Origin: Desulfovibrio porci
GTDB taxonomy: Bacteria > Desulfobacterota > Desulfovibrionia > Desulfovibrionales > Desulfovibrionaceae
NCBI RefSeq assembly: GCF_009696265.1
Contig: NZ_VUMH01000015.1
Span: forward strand, 1-59,482
Reading direction: 5' to 3'
DNA: 59,482 nucleotides
The position numbers were made by a program, and so were the translations under genes. Under the pieces are notes generated by a model. It saw only the letters and a list, made by a program, of their open reading frames with translations. It had not been told where the DNA came from and did no database searches. Shown here piece after piece: positions 1 to 8,127 of the stretch (within the stretch, counting starts at the first letter, position 1; each line of letters opens with the position of its first letter).

Positions 1-35
1 TCGACCGCGTGCAGTCAATTTGGCATTCTTATGGC

Positions 36-133
36 TGTTCACCCTGTCCTCGGCTCGGTTTACTGTTGTCTGTCAACTCCAGCTTTACCGGCTTGAGGCA
101 GGGTGAACAACCTATTGGAACATTACACCTAGG
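36..133 (+). mobile_element. Insertion-sequence end, degenerate, inside a GGDEF gene
   Basis: Positions 100-133 match, in reverse complement, positions 59350-59383 at 28 of 34 bases. Read on this strand both stretches encode a similar C-terminus (RVNNLLEHYT-stop here, RVNNVLTLYT-stop at the other edge), as expected for the tail of related transposases. An 11-bp inverted repeat (TGTTCACCCTG at 36-46, CAGGGTGAACA at 99-109) makes this an imperfect palindrome of about 74 nt. Upstream of about position 75 the sequence no longer resembles the other copy, so this is a relic or a different element. The family (IS481/IS3-like) is inferred mainly from the better preserved copy at the right edge. Confidence 0.5.
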
Positions 134-500
134 GCATGACGCCGGGGATATGGCCCTGCGGGAGTTCGCGGACAAGCTCAGGGAATTTGCGGACAAGCGG
201 AACGCTCTGGCCTGCCGCTACGGCGGGGATGAATTCGTGCTCTTCGCGCCTGTGCGGGACGACGCCGACATTGAGGCGTTTGCCTGTGAACTGAGCAAAA
301 CACAGCGGGGCAGCGTGGAAGGCAATGGCAAGGAGTACGTTTACAGCACAAGCATCGGCATCTGCCCGTATCCGCTTGAGGGCTTTCTGAGTTTTGAAGA
401 AGCGCTGCAGGCTGCGGACCAGGCTCTTTACAAAGCCAAGCAGCGGGGACGGGCAACGTTTGCCGTCTACGAACCCGATGAAAACGCGCGCCGGGGCTGA
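129..500 (+). pseudogene. Diguanylate cyclase GGDEF domain, 3' fragment
   Basis: The frame reads GHDAGDMALREFA, then the signature YGGDEF, then the C-terminal helix pattern QAADQALYKAKQRGR that closes GGDEF domains, which make cyclic di-GMP from two GTP. Everything upstream of the GHDAGD motif is missing: there the frame runs into IS-like sequence that ends at a TAG at 130-132. The catalytic motif survives, but half of the domain and any sensor region are gone, so the fragment is unlikely to be functional. A start codon can be found at 9, but it lies in the IS-like sequence and is not the native start. Confidence 0.8.
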
Positions 501-543
501 GCCGCCCAGGCGTGCGGCCGGAAATTTTCTCCCTCTTTTCGTG

Positions 544-571
544 CCTCCAGCCTCTGTGCGGAGGTTTTTTT
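544..571 (+). terminator. Rho-independent terminator after the GGDEF fragment
   Basis: An imperfect CCTCC/GGAGG hairpin is followed by seven T residues, 44 bases after the GGDEF stop codon. Confidence 0.6.
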
Positions 572-917
572 CTTATGTTCATTGGCTGAACAAACAATTT
601 GTAACGCGGCCAATAATGCGGATTTTCTTTCATTGGACACGGCTCGTGAAAAATGGAGCAGCAAGAATATTCGTAACATGCCTTCCCAAAAGGAAAAAAA
701 TTTACTATGATATTCAAAGGAGTCTCACCTCAAATAGGGTTTCACTGTAGCGTCGCAATAGAGAAAACGCTCCCTGTCGGTCCTCACCATTCACGCGCGG
801 ACGAAAATCGCCGTCGGCAATGGATTATGACGTCAGGCAGAGGAGCCCGGCCCGGGCGCTGTTCCCTTGCCTGCGGCGGGGGATTGTCGCGGTTTTATTA
901 CTGTAAGGGGTGCAGCG
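572..917. other. Leader and promoter region of the rnf operon
   Basis: No convincing gene is seen here. A possible sigma-70-type promoter (TTCCCA at 683-688, 17-base spacer, TATGAT at 706-711) would give an untranslated leader of about 200 nt before dhcA. The promoter call is weak because the -35 box matches only partly. Confidence 0.3.
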
Positions 918-1718
918 TTGCAAAAGCGTTACTTTCCTATAGCGTTGTTGACAGTCATTCTGGCGGTCCTGGCCGTGGTGGGATATGTGCTGCCCTTGCC
1001 TCACGAAGCCGTGCCCCAGCGCGTCCTGCTGGACAACGCCGGCGGCCCGGTGGTCCTCCAGCACGCGGAGCACGCCTTCCAGCAGAAGATCCCCTGTGAG
1101 AAATGCCACCACGAAAGTCCGGTCAGGCGCGAGAACGTGCAGCGTTGCGAATCCTGTCACGGCGCGGCGTTCGATGCGGCCTTCAGGAAAAACCACATGG
1201 CGGCCTTCAACGACAACGCATCCTGCGCCACCTGCCACCATTATGAGCTTGCGGCCAAGAAGTGGGGGCACAAGAGGCATCAGGAAGAATACGGGGTGGA
1301 CTGCCGCGAATGTCACCACAAAAATACCGAGATCGAAGCTGAACCGCAGAATTGCGCGGACTGCCACGATTCCGGCGCGCCCACGGGCAAGAAGGCTGAA
1401 GAGGGCACGCCGCCCAATCTGGCCGACGCCGTGCACGCCCGTTGCGTGACCTGCCACGAGGAGATGTTCGCGGCCAAGGCCAAGGGCTGCGCCCAGTGCC
1501 ACAGCCAGACGGCCGTGCGCGACATTCTGCCCAAGGAAGGCCTGGTCAAGCTCAATCCCATGTTCACCAATTGCGCCGTCTGCCACGGTCTGCCCGCGGA
1601 AAAGCTCATTCCCGGCCGCATGGACGCCTACCACAAACTGTGCATGGGCTGCCATGAAAAGCTGAAGAAGGGCCCCTACGGCAAGGAACAGTGCGCGCAG
1701 TGCCATACCAGCAAGTGA
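918..1718 (+). CDS. dhcA: Decahaem c-type cytochrome of the Rnf operon
   Basis: Ten CxxCH haem-binding motifs are visible (CEKCH, CESCH, CATCH, CRECH, CADCH, CVTCH, CAQCH, CAVCH, CMGCH, CAQCH). The N-terminus, KRYF followed by a hydrophobic stretch, is a signal or signal-anchor sequence that places the haems in the periplasm. The chosen start is TTG at 918, seven bases after AAGGGG; a longer TTG start at 867 would put a non-signal-like stretch in front of the hydrophobic segment. A ten-haem cytochrome directly upstream of rnfC is the Desulfovibrio arrangement, where it is thought to pass electrons between the periplasmic cytochrome c3 pool and the Rnf complex. rnfC follows after 7 bases, so the genes are probably co-transcribed. 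About 266 residues. Confidence 0.93.
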   Translation: MQKRYFPIALLTVILAVLAVVGYVLPLPHEAVPQRVLLDNAGGPVVLQHAEHAFQQKIPCEKCHHESPVRRENVQRCESCHGAAFDAAFRKNHMAAFNDNASCATCHHYELAAKKWGHKRHQEEYGVDCRECHHKNTEIEAEPQNCADCHDSGAPTGKKAEEGTPPNLADAVHARCVTCHEEMFAAKAKGCAQCHSQTAVRDILPKEGLVKLNPMFTNCAVCHGLPAEKLIPGRMDAYHKLCMGCHEKLKKGPYGKEQCAQCHTSK

Positions 1719-1725
1719 GGCGGGG

Positions 1726-3018
1726 ATGAAAGAGTTATTTCAGATGTTGAACGATCCCCGTTTCCATCTGCTGTACGGGGTGACGCAGCGCTTCAGCACC
1801 GGGCCGGAGCCGCAACTGGTGCGCCTGAACCGTGAGGGCTTCAAGTTGGTGGAGGGGGTGACCAAGAAAACCCTGGTCCACCCGCGCATGCGCCTGGCGG
1901 TGCATCCCTCGCCGCTCAAGGGAGACGCCTTTTCGCCCATCTTCGGCCGCATTTCGGAGATCAACGAGCGCAGCATCTTTGTGGAAGCCGTGGAGCCCAA
2001 CGAAGAGCAGCGTCTGGCCGCGGAAGCTGTGGAAAAGGACAAGGTGGACCTGCTGGCCCTGCCGGAACGCGGGGCGGAGCTGGGCAAAATTCTCAAGGGA
2101 CTGGGTCTGAACACCCGCTCTCTGGGCCAGGACTGCAAGACGCTGATCATCAACGGCCTGAATCCGGACCCCGGCGTGACCTGGGCCGAGCCCATGCTGC
2201 TCACCCATCTGGACAATCTCAAGGCCGGTCTGGAAGTGCTGCGCCGCCTTTCCCCGGCGGAAAAGATACTGCTGGCCGTGCCCAAGGAAATGCGCCTGCA
2301 CTACCATGATATTGAGGTGGCCCATGTGCCCTCCCAGTATCCGGCCAGCGTCAACGCTCTGGTCGTCAAGGCCGTCACGGGCAAGGAAAATCCCGAGGGC
2401 GTGGGCATCGTCGGGCTGCACAACGTCTGGAGCCTGGGCCGGGTGGCCCGCACCGGTCTGCCGCTCATCGAAACCGTGCTGACCATCGGCAGTTTCGAAC
2501 ACTCGGGCAATTACATCGTCAAAGAGGGCAGCACCATCGGCGAGCTGCTGCACTTCGCCAACATCGAGCTGAAAAACGGTGACACCCTGGTGCGCGGCGG
2601 CCCGTTGCGCGGCGAGAGCCTGGACAGGCTGGACCGCAGCGTGACCAAGGGCTCCACCGGCGTGTTTGTGGTGGAGGCGGGCACCATCCCGCCCATGCAG
2701 GGGCACAGTCCCTGCATCAACTGCGGAGCCTGCGTGCTGATCTGCCCGGCCCGTCTGAGCCCCAGCTTTCTCAGCCGCTACGCCGAATTCGCCCTGCATG
2801 AGCGCAACCGCGCCGAGCACATCGAATGTTGCCTGGAGTGCGGCCTGTGCGGTTATGTCTGCATCGCCCGGCGGCCCGTGCTGCAATACATCCGCCTGTC
2901 CAAGCATAAACTGGCCCAGGCCGACGCGGCCGCGAAACTTCAGGAGCTGCGTCCCGTGCCCGCCGAGGGCGCGGCGGTTCCCGAGGCCGCAACCGCCGCC
3001 AAACAGGGAGGTGAATGA
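1726..3018 (+). CDS. rnfC: Rnf complex subunit C, NADH-binding Fe-S protein
   Basis: Peripheral subunit of the ion-translocating ferredoxin:NAD oxidoreductase, carrying the NADH/FMN site and two [4Fe-4S] clusters. Near the C-terminus the sequence has CINCGACVLICPARL and then CLECGLCGYVCIARRP, the two cluster-binding motifs, followed by the expected VLQYIRLSK segment. The length (430 residues) is normal for the compact RnfC form without a long Lys/Ala-rich tail. The gene follows dhcA by 7 bases and overlaps rnfD by 4 bases (ATGA), which points to translational coupling. Confidence 0.96.
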   Translation: MKELFQMLNDPRFHLLYGVTQRFSTGPEPQLVRLNREGFKLVEGVTKKTLVHPRMRLAVHPSPLKGDAFSPIFGRISEINERSIFVEAVEPNEEQRLAAEAVEKDKVDLLALPERGAELGKILKGLGLNTRSLGQDCKTLIINGLNPDPGVTWAEPMLLTHLDNLKAGLEVLRRLSPAEKILLAVPKEMRLHYHDIEVAHVPSQYPASVNALVVKAVTGKENPEGVGIVGLHNVWSLGRVARTGLPLIETVLTIGSFEHSGNYIVKEGSTIGELLHFANIELKNGDTLVRGGPLRGESLDRLDRSVTKGSTGVFVVEAGTIPPMQGHSPCINCGACVLICPARLSPSFLSRYAEFALHERNRAEHIECCLECGLCGYVCIARRPVLQYIRLSKHKLAQADAAAKLQELRPVPAEGAAVPEAATAAKQGGE

Positions 3019-3971
3019 TGTCCGCAGCCGCCACGTCCGTGCTTCTGGCCATGAGCGCCCCGCCCTACTGGCACTGCGGGCGCACCATCCGCCAGACCAG
3101 TTTTTACATGCTGGCCGGTCTCGCCCCGGCGGTCATCATGGCCGTCTGGAACTGGGGCCTGCCCGCCGCGCGGGTCATGGCCCTGTGCGTGGCCACCGCC
3201 GTGCTCACCGAGGCCCTCTGCCAGAAAGCCATGGGCCGCGAGCTTTCGGTGGACGATTTCACGGCGGTCAATTCCGGCCTGCTGCTGGCATTTCTGCTGC
3301 CCGCCGCCGCACCCTGGTGGCTGGTGATGCTGGGCGCGTTCATCGCCATGACCCTGGGCAAGATGGCCTTCGGCGGACTGGGGGCCAATCCGGTGAACAC
3401 GCCTCTGGTGGGGTGGGCCGTGCTCTTCGTCTCCTTCCCCCTGTTCATGGACCCCAACGCCATGCAGCTGGCCACGGACTACATGGACCCGCTGATCCGG
3501 CTCAAATATTTCGGCGCGGCCGCAGCCGACGCCATTCCCTTCACGGACCTGCTGCTGGGCGGACAGATCAACGGACTGGGCGCGGGCCAGGTGGGCGCGC
3601 TTTTCCTGGGCGGTTCTTTTCTGGCCGCGCGCGGGATTATCCGCTGGCAGATTTCGCTGGGCTTTTTCCTGGGCGTGGCCGGTCCGGCGGCCCTTTACTA
3701 CATGCTGGACCCGGCCCTGAACGCCTCGCCCTTCTTCCATCTCTGCACGGGGTCGGTGATGCTGGGCGGCTTCTTTCTGGCCACGGAATCGGCCAACGCC
3801 CCGGCCCGGCCGCTGCCCATGTTCATTTACGGTCTGCTGGGCGGCGCGCTGACCATAGTCATCCGTAAATACGGCGTCTATGTGGACGGCACTCCCTTTG
3901 CCATCCTTCTGGTCAATCTGCTGACCCCCTTCCTGGATCTGATCCGTCCCAAACCTTTTGGAGCGCGTTAG
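3015..3971 (+). CDS. rnfD: Rnf complex subunit D, membrane flavoprotein
   Basis: Integral membrane subunit of the NqrB/RnfD family with several hydrophobic helices (from about residue 30, and again from about 90, 130, 190 and 240). These proteins normally carry FMN bound covalently to a Thr in an SGAT-like motif. Here the corresponding loop reads ADAIPFTDLLLGG around Thr177, so a Thr is present but the motif is unusual. The ATG at 3015 overlaps the rnfC stop; an ATG three bases further on (3018) is equally possible. The ribosome site GGGAGG lies inside the end of rnfC. rnfG follows after 2 bases. Confidence 0.95.
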   Translation: MMSAAATSVLLAMSAPPYWHCGRTIRQTSFYMLAGLAPAVIMAVWNWGLPAARVMALCVATAVLTEALCQKAMGRELSVDDFTAVNSGLLLAFLLPAAAPWWLVMLGAFIAMTLGKMAFGGLGANPVNTPLVGWAVLFVSFPLFMDPNAMQLATDYMDPLIRLKYFGAAAADAIPFTDLLLGGQINGLGAGQVGALFLGGSFLAARGIIRWQISLGFFLGVAGPAALYYMLDPALNASPFFHLCTGSVMLGGFFLATESANAPARPLPMFIYGLLGGALTIVIRKYGVYVDGTPFAILLVNLLTPFLDLIRPKPFGAR

Positions 3972-3973
3972 TC

Positions 3974-4549
3974 ATGATCGGCATGTTGCGAATGGTGGTG
4001 GTGCTGTCGGTGCTCTGCGGACTGTCGGGCTTTGCCCTGTCCTATCTCAAAATGGTCACGGCGCCGCGCATTGAGGAACAGGTGCTCACCTACGTGCAGG
4101 GCCCGGCTCTGGCGCGAGTGTTCACCCATGCCCAGAATTCGCCCATTGCGGACCGCCGCAAATTCCCGCTGGAGCACGGCTCGGTCATGGTCTTTCCGGC
4201 CTTGCGCGACGGCAGGCTGGTGGGCGTGGCCCTGGAAGAGCAGGGCAAGGGCTACGGCGGCGAGATCGGGGTCATGGTGGGCTTTAACGTGGGCAACGAC
4301 AGCCTGGAGGGCATCGGCATCACCACGCTCAAGGAAACGCCAGGCCTGGGCATGCGCGTGACGGAACAGGCCTTTGCCGGTCAGTTCAGCGGCGCGCGCG
4401 CTCCTGTGGCTCTCACGGCGCAGGGCGGCGGCATCGACGCCGTTTCCGGGGCCAGCATTTCCTCCGGCGGCGTGGTGGCGGCCGTGAACAAGGCGGCCCA
4501 AGTCTACAGCCTGCTCAAGCCGGAAATTCTCAAGGCCTGGTCCAAATAG
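3974..4549 (+). CDS. rnfG: Rnf complex subunit G, FMN-binding periplasmic subunit
   Basis: A single N-terminal membrane helix (about residues 5-25) is followed by an FMN-binding domain of the NqrC/RnfG type. The usual flavinylation motif is Dxx[ST]GAT, whose last Thr carries FMN. Here it reads DAVSGAS, so residue 161 is Ser in the acceptor position. The rest of the domain (GKGYGGEIGVMVGF, ETPGLG) is well conserved and the length (191 residues) is normal, so the subunit is judged functional, but the attachment chemistry deserves a check. A complete apbE lies at the end of the same operon. Confidence 0.94.
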   Translation: MIGMLRMVVVLSVLCGLSGFALSYLKMVTAPRIEEQVLTYVQGPALARVFTHAQNSPIADRRKFPLEHGSVMVFPALRDGRLVGVALEEQGKGYGGEIGVMVGFNVGNDSLEGIGITTLKETPGLGMRVTEQAFAGQFSGARAPVALTAQGGGIDAVSGASISSGGVVAAVNKAAQVYSLLKPEILKAWSK

Positions 4550-4613
4550 GGCGTCCCGCGCCGGACCGGGAGCGCCGCGCGCGGCGCGCTGATTTTGCCG
4601 TAAGGAGGCAGCC

Positions 4614-5285
4614 ATGACTGTCATGCAGGAATTCACCAAGGGGCTCTGGAAAGAGCTGCCGCCTTTCCGTCTGGTGCTGGGACTCTGCCCCACCCTGGCC
4701 GTGACCAATTCAGCGGACAACGGCCTGGGCATGGGCCTGGCGGTTATTTTTGTGCTGGTGCTCTCCAATATGCTGATTTCCATGGTGCGCACCATCATCC
4801 CCAAGAAAGTGCGCATCGCCTGCTTCATCGTCATCGCGGCCTCGCTGGTGGTGGCCGTGGAACTGCTCATGCAGGCCTACGCCTATCCGCTTTATCAGCA
4901 ACTGGGCATCTTTGTGCCGCTCATTGTGGTCAACTGCATCATTCTGGGCCGGGCCGAGGCCTTTGCCGCCAAAAACGGCGTGGCCGCCTCGGTGGCCGAC
5001 GGCCTGGGCATCGGCATCGGCTACACCTTGTCCCTGACGTTTCTGGGCTCGTTGCGGGAAATCTGGGGCAACGGGACATGGTTCGGCCATGCCGTCATGT
5101 GGGACGGCTTCGAACCTTTTCGGATCATGGTCAAAGCGCCGGGCGCGTTCATCTGCCTGGGCCTGATCCTGGCGGCCATGAATCTGATCAACTTCTGGCA
5201 GGCCCGGCGCAAGGGCCGCGAACCCCAGCCCCTGACAGAGGGCTGCGGTGCATGCCAGGCCTGCAATATGAGCCGCGAGGCTTAG
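4614..5285 (+). CDS. rnfE: Rnf complex subunit E, membrane protein
   Basis: NqrD/RnfE family subunit with about six membrane helices and the family signatures LGLCPTLAVTNS near the N-terminus and PLIVVNCIILGRAEAF in the middle. Together with RnfA it forms the membrane core that carries ions and electrons. The ATG at 4614 is preceded by TAAGGAGG at the right distance. An unusual feature is the short Cys-containing tail CGACQACNMSREA, whose role is unknown. 64 bases separate it from rnfG. Confidence 0.95.
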   Translation: MTVMQEFTKGLWKELPPFRLVLGLCPTLAVTNSADNGLGMGLAVIFVLVLSNMLISMVRTIIPKKVRIACFIVIAASLVVAVELLMQAYAYPLYQQLGIFVPLIVVNCIILGRAEAFAAKNGVAASVADGLGIGIGYTLSLTFLGSLREIWGNGTWFGHAVMWDGFEPFRIMVKAPGAFICLGLILAAMNLINFWQARRKGREPQPLTEGCGACQACNMSREA

Positions 5286-5321
5286 ACCCCGGCCCCCACG
5301 GACGTGTGAAAGGAGCGGCGC

Positions 5322-5897
5322 ATGGAAATTTTCGCGATCTTTATCTCCGCCATCTTCGTCAACAACATTGTGCTGGCGCAGTATCTGGGCAACTGTCCCT
5401 ATCTGGGCTGCTCCAAGGAAAAAGGCGTGGCCCTGGGCATGGGCGGGGCCGTGATTTTCGTTATCATCGTGGCCACCTGCTGCACCTGGCTCATGCAGCG
5501 CTATGTGCTGGCCCCTTATAATCTCGGCTATCTGCAGACCATTGTCTTCATCGTGGTCATCGCCGCTCTGGTGCAGTTCGTGGAGATGTTCCTGAAAAAG
5601 GCCGTGCCGCCGCTCTACGCGGCTCTGGGCATTTTTCTGCCGCTGATCACCACCAACTGCGCGGTCATGGGCGTGGCCATCCTGGTGCAGCGCGAGGGCT
5701 TCGGCCTGCTGGAATCCATGATCTGGGGCGCGGCCTACAGCGTGGGCTTTACCCTGGCCCTGCTGCTCATGGCCGGCATCCGCGAGCGGCTGGACACCTG
5801 CCGCCTGCCCAAGTCCATGGCGGGCACGCCCATCGCCCTGGTCATGGCCGGGCTGATGTCGCTGGCGTTCATGGGCTTCAAGGGCATGGGCCATTGA
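5322..5897 (+). CDS. rnfA: Rnf complex subunit A, membrane protein
   Basis: NqrE/RnfA family subunit of 191 residues with about six membrane helices. Typical features are the start IFISAIFVNNIVLAQYLG followed by CPYLG, and the internal ITTNCAVMGVAIL, which mirrors the CIILG motif of RnfE; the two proteins are inverted homologues and share an Fe-S site between them. A good ribosome site (AAAGGAG) precedes the ATG. It sits 36 bases after rnfE. Confidence 0.96.
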   Translation: MEIFAIFISAIFVNNIVLAQYLGNCPYLGCSKEKGVALGMGGAVIFVIIVATCCTWLMQRYVLAPYNLGYLQTIVFIVVIAALVQFVEMFLKKAVPPLYAALGIFLPLITTNCAVMGVAILVQREGFGLLESMIWGAAYSVGFTLALLLMAGIRERLDTCRLPKSMAGTPIALVMAGLMSLAFMGFKGMGH

Positions 5898-6037
5898 GAA
5901 GAGGCGTCTTTTGGTCCCCGGCGGCGTCAGGCGTCGCGCCGCGGGACGTTGTGGGCGGCATTGCGAAGTAAAAGAAAAGTCGTATCTGATAGTGAGAAGT
6001 TAGTCGCGTTATTGTTACGTTAGCCGAGGTTGCCGTT

Positions 6038-6940
6038 ATGGTCTTTGTCTCCATTCTGACCCTGTTCGCCCTAGGGCTCACGGCTTCGATCATTCTGGCC
6101 GTGGCGTCGCGTGTCTTTTACGTCAAAGAGGACCCCAGAGTGGAGGCCGTGGTGGAGGCTCTGCCCGGGGCCAATTGCGGCGGTTGCGGCTTTGCGGGCT
6201 GTGAAGGCTACGCCACGGCGGTGGTCAATGATCCCTCGGTTCCGGCCAATAAATGCTGTGCCGGAGGCGCCGCCACCAGCATCGCCGTGGGCGAGCTTAC
6301 CGGCAAGACCGTGGCCGAGGCCGAACCTCTCTACGCCTTGCGGCGTTGCGACAAGCTGGCCGGAAAGGTGGCCCCGCGCTACCAGTACCAGGGCATGCCT
6401 TCCTGCGCGGCGGCGGCCCTGATGCGCGGCGGCACGGACGTCTGCGTGTACTCCTGCCTGGGTTTCGGCGACTGCGTGCAGGCCTGCCCCTTCGGGGCCA
6501 TGGAAGTGCGTGACGGCCTGGTGCGCGTGGATCGCGGCAAATGCACGGGCTGCGGCGTCTGCGTGTCCGCCTGTCCGCGCGGCATACTGGAACTGACGCC
6601 CCAGCGGGGCCGTGTGGCGGTCTACTGCAACACCAGGGACAAGCTGCGCGCGGTCATGGACGTCTGTGACGTGGGCTGCATCAAATGCGGGAAGTGCATC
6701 AAGGCCTGTCCGGCCAAGGCTGTGCGCCTGGAGGACAACCGCATTGTCATTGATCAGCTCCAGTGCCTCTCCTACGGACCTGTCTGCGAAGAAGTCTGCG
6801 TGAGCGGTTGTCCGCGGCATATTTTGCGCTCCACCCGGAAGGCCATCGCGCTCCGGCCCGCTGCGGATGCCGAGGACACGGCCGCGACGCCGTCCGCGCC
6901 CGCCGGTCAGGAACAATCCCAGCCCCAACCCCAAGCCTGA
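6038..6940 (+). CDS. rnfB: Rnf complex subunit B, ferredoxin-docking Fe-S protein
   Basis: The N-terminal membrane anchor (about residues 3-26) is followed by the RnfB Fe-S motif CGGCGFAGCEGYA and then by several ferredoxin-type clusters: CLGFGDCVQACPFG, CTGCGVCVSACPRG, CIKCGKCIKACPAKA and a last CEEVCVSGCP group. RnfB is the entry point for electrons from reduced ferredoxin. The C-terminal 25 residues are a low-complexity Ala/Pro/Gln tail. The 140-base gap upstream of the gene is the largest within the cluster and holds no recognised signal. apbE starts 12 bases downstream. Confidence 0.96.
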   Translation: MVFVSILTLFALGLTASIILAVASRVFYVKEDPRVEAVVEALPGANCGGCGFAGCEGYATAVVNDPSVPANKCCAGGAATSIAVGELTGKTVAEAEPLYALRRCDKLAGKVAPRYQYQGMPSCAAAALMRGGTDVCVYSCLGFGDCVQACPFGAMEVRDGLVRVDRGKCTGCGVCVSACPRGILELTPQRGRVAVYCNTRDKLRAVMDVCDVGCIKCGKCIKACPAKAVRLEDNRIVIDQLQCLSYGPVCEEVCVSGCPRHILRSTRKAIALRPAADAEDTAATPSAPAGQEQSQPQPQA

Positions 6941-6951
6941 GAGGAAGCAGC

Positions 6952-7989
6952 ATGCCGTTGAATCACAGCCGTCGTCATTTTCTGCGTGCCGCGCTGCTGA
7001 GCGGCGGGGTTCTCACCGCCGCCTCCCTGACGCCCGCTCTGCTGCCCCTGGCCGTCAAGGCCGCTTCAACCGCCGAACCGCTGCAACAGACACGTTTGTT
7101 CATGGGCACCGTAGTCACGGTCAGCGTGGTCGACCCTGACGCGGACCGGGCCGAAGTCGCCCTGGAGCGTGCCTTTGCCCGGGGCCGCGAGCTGGCGGAC
7201 GTCTTCACCCGTTTTGACGCGGCCTCGCCGGTGGGCGCGCTCAACGCGCGCGGTGTGCTGGCGGACGCCCCGCCGGAGCTGACGGCCTTGCTGGATCACG
7301 CCCGGCGCGTGAGCGACCTGACCGGCGGCGCGTTTGACGTGACCGTGCTGCCCCTGCTGCGTCTGCTGGACGAGCGCCGCAACCCGACAGGAAGCCTGCA
7401 TCTGGCCGAAAGCGAGTTGCGCGAGGCCCTGGAACTGGTGGGCGCGGAACATCTGGACGTGGGAGGCGGCAGCCTGCGCTTCGCGCGTTCCGGTATGGGC
7501 CTGACCTTGGACGGCATCGCCAAGGGGCATATTGCCGAGTGTATGTCGCGCGAACTGGCCGCCGCCGGTTGCCCGGACCATCTGGTCAATGCCGGGGGCG
7601 ACATGGTGGCGCGCGGCCGCAAAGCGCCGGGCGCGCCCTGGCGTGTGGCCGTGGAAGACCCGCAAAAGCGGGGCCGCTATCCCCAGGTTGTGGAACTGCC
7701 CTCGGGCGGGGCCATTGCCACGTCCGGCGGCTACGAGATTTTTTACGACGCCGCACAGACGCACAGCCATCTGGTCAGCCCGGCCACCGGCCAGAGTCCG
7801 GCTCTGGCCAGCGTGACCGTGACCGCGCCTGACGGGCTCACGGCCGACGCGCTGGCCACGGCCCTGTCTGTGATGCCCCCGCGCGAGGCCCTGAGCCTGG
7901 CCGACAGCCTGCCCGGCTGCGCCTGCTGCCTGCTGCGGCGGGACGGGCTGGTGCAGACGTCCGGACGCTGGCGGGGACGGACGGCATAG
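6952..7989 (+). CDS. apbE: FAD:protein FMN transferase (ApbE)
   Basis: ApbE attaches FMN from FAD to Thr or Ser residues of RnfG and RnfD outside the membrane. The protein begins with SRRHFLRAALL and a hydrophobic stretch, a twin-arginine-like export signal, and contains the family segments LFMGTVVTVSV, FDVTVLPLL, LDGIAKG and HLVNAGGDMVARG. The start ATG at 6952 is chosen because GAGAGGAAG precedes it and the export signal follows; the longer upstream reading frame overlaps rnfB. About 345 residues. Its place at the end of the rnf operon fits its task. Confidence 0.94.
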   Translation: MPLNHSRRHFLRAALLSGGVLTAASLTPALLPLAVKAASTAEPLQQTRLFMGTVVTVSVVDPDADRAEVALERAFARGRELADVFTRFDAASPVGALNARGVLADAPPELTALLDHARRVSDLTGGAFDVTVLPLLRLLDERRNPTGSLHLAESELREALELVGAEHLDVGGGSLRFARSGMGLTLDGIAKGHIAECMSRELAAAGCPDHLVNAGGDMVARGRKAPGAPWRVAVEDPQKRGRYPQVVELPSGGAIATSGGYEIFYDAAQTHSHLVSPATGQSPALASVTVTAPDGLTADALATALSVMPPREALSLADSLPGCACCLLRRDGLVQTSGRWRGRTA

Positions 7990-8127
7990 CGCCGTCTGAT
8001 TGCGGACAGGAGTGATCTGTGGCCTCTCCGGCCTTTTTGCGTTGAATTTGTCGATCCGCTTTTCCTGATATAGGAAGCGCAGGCCATGGATTGCTTTTTT
8101 TGCACCATACACGCGGCCTGGCCCTAG

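Noticed and set aside
8021..8038. Terminator after apbE
   Set aside because: GGCC-TCTCC-GGCC followed by five T is only a 4-bp stem; too weak to list with confidence although it lies at a fitting place.
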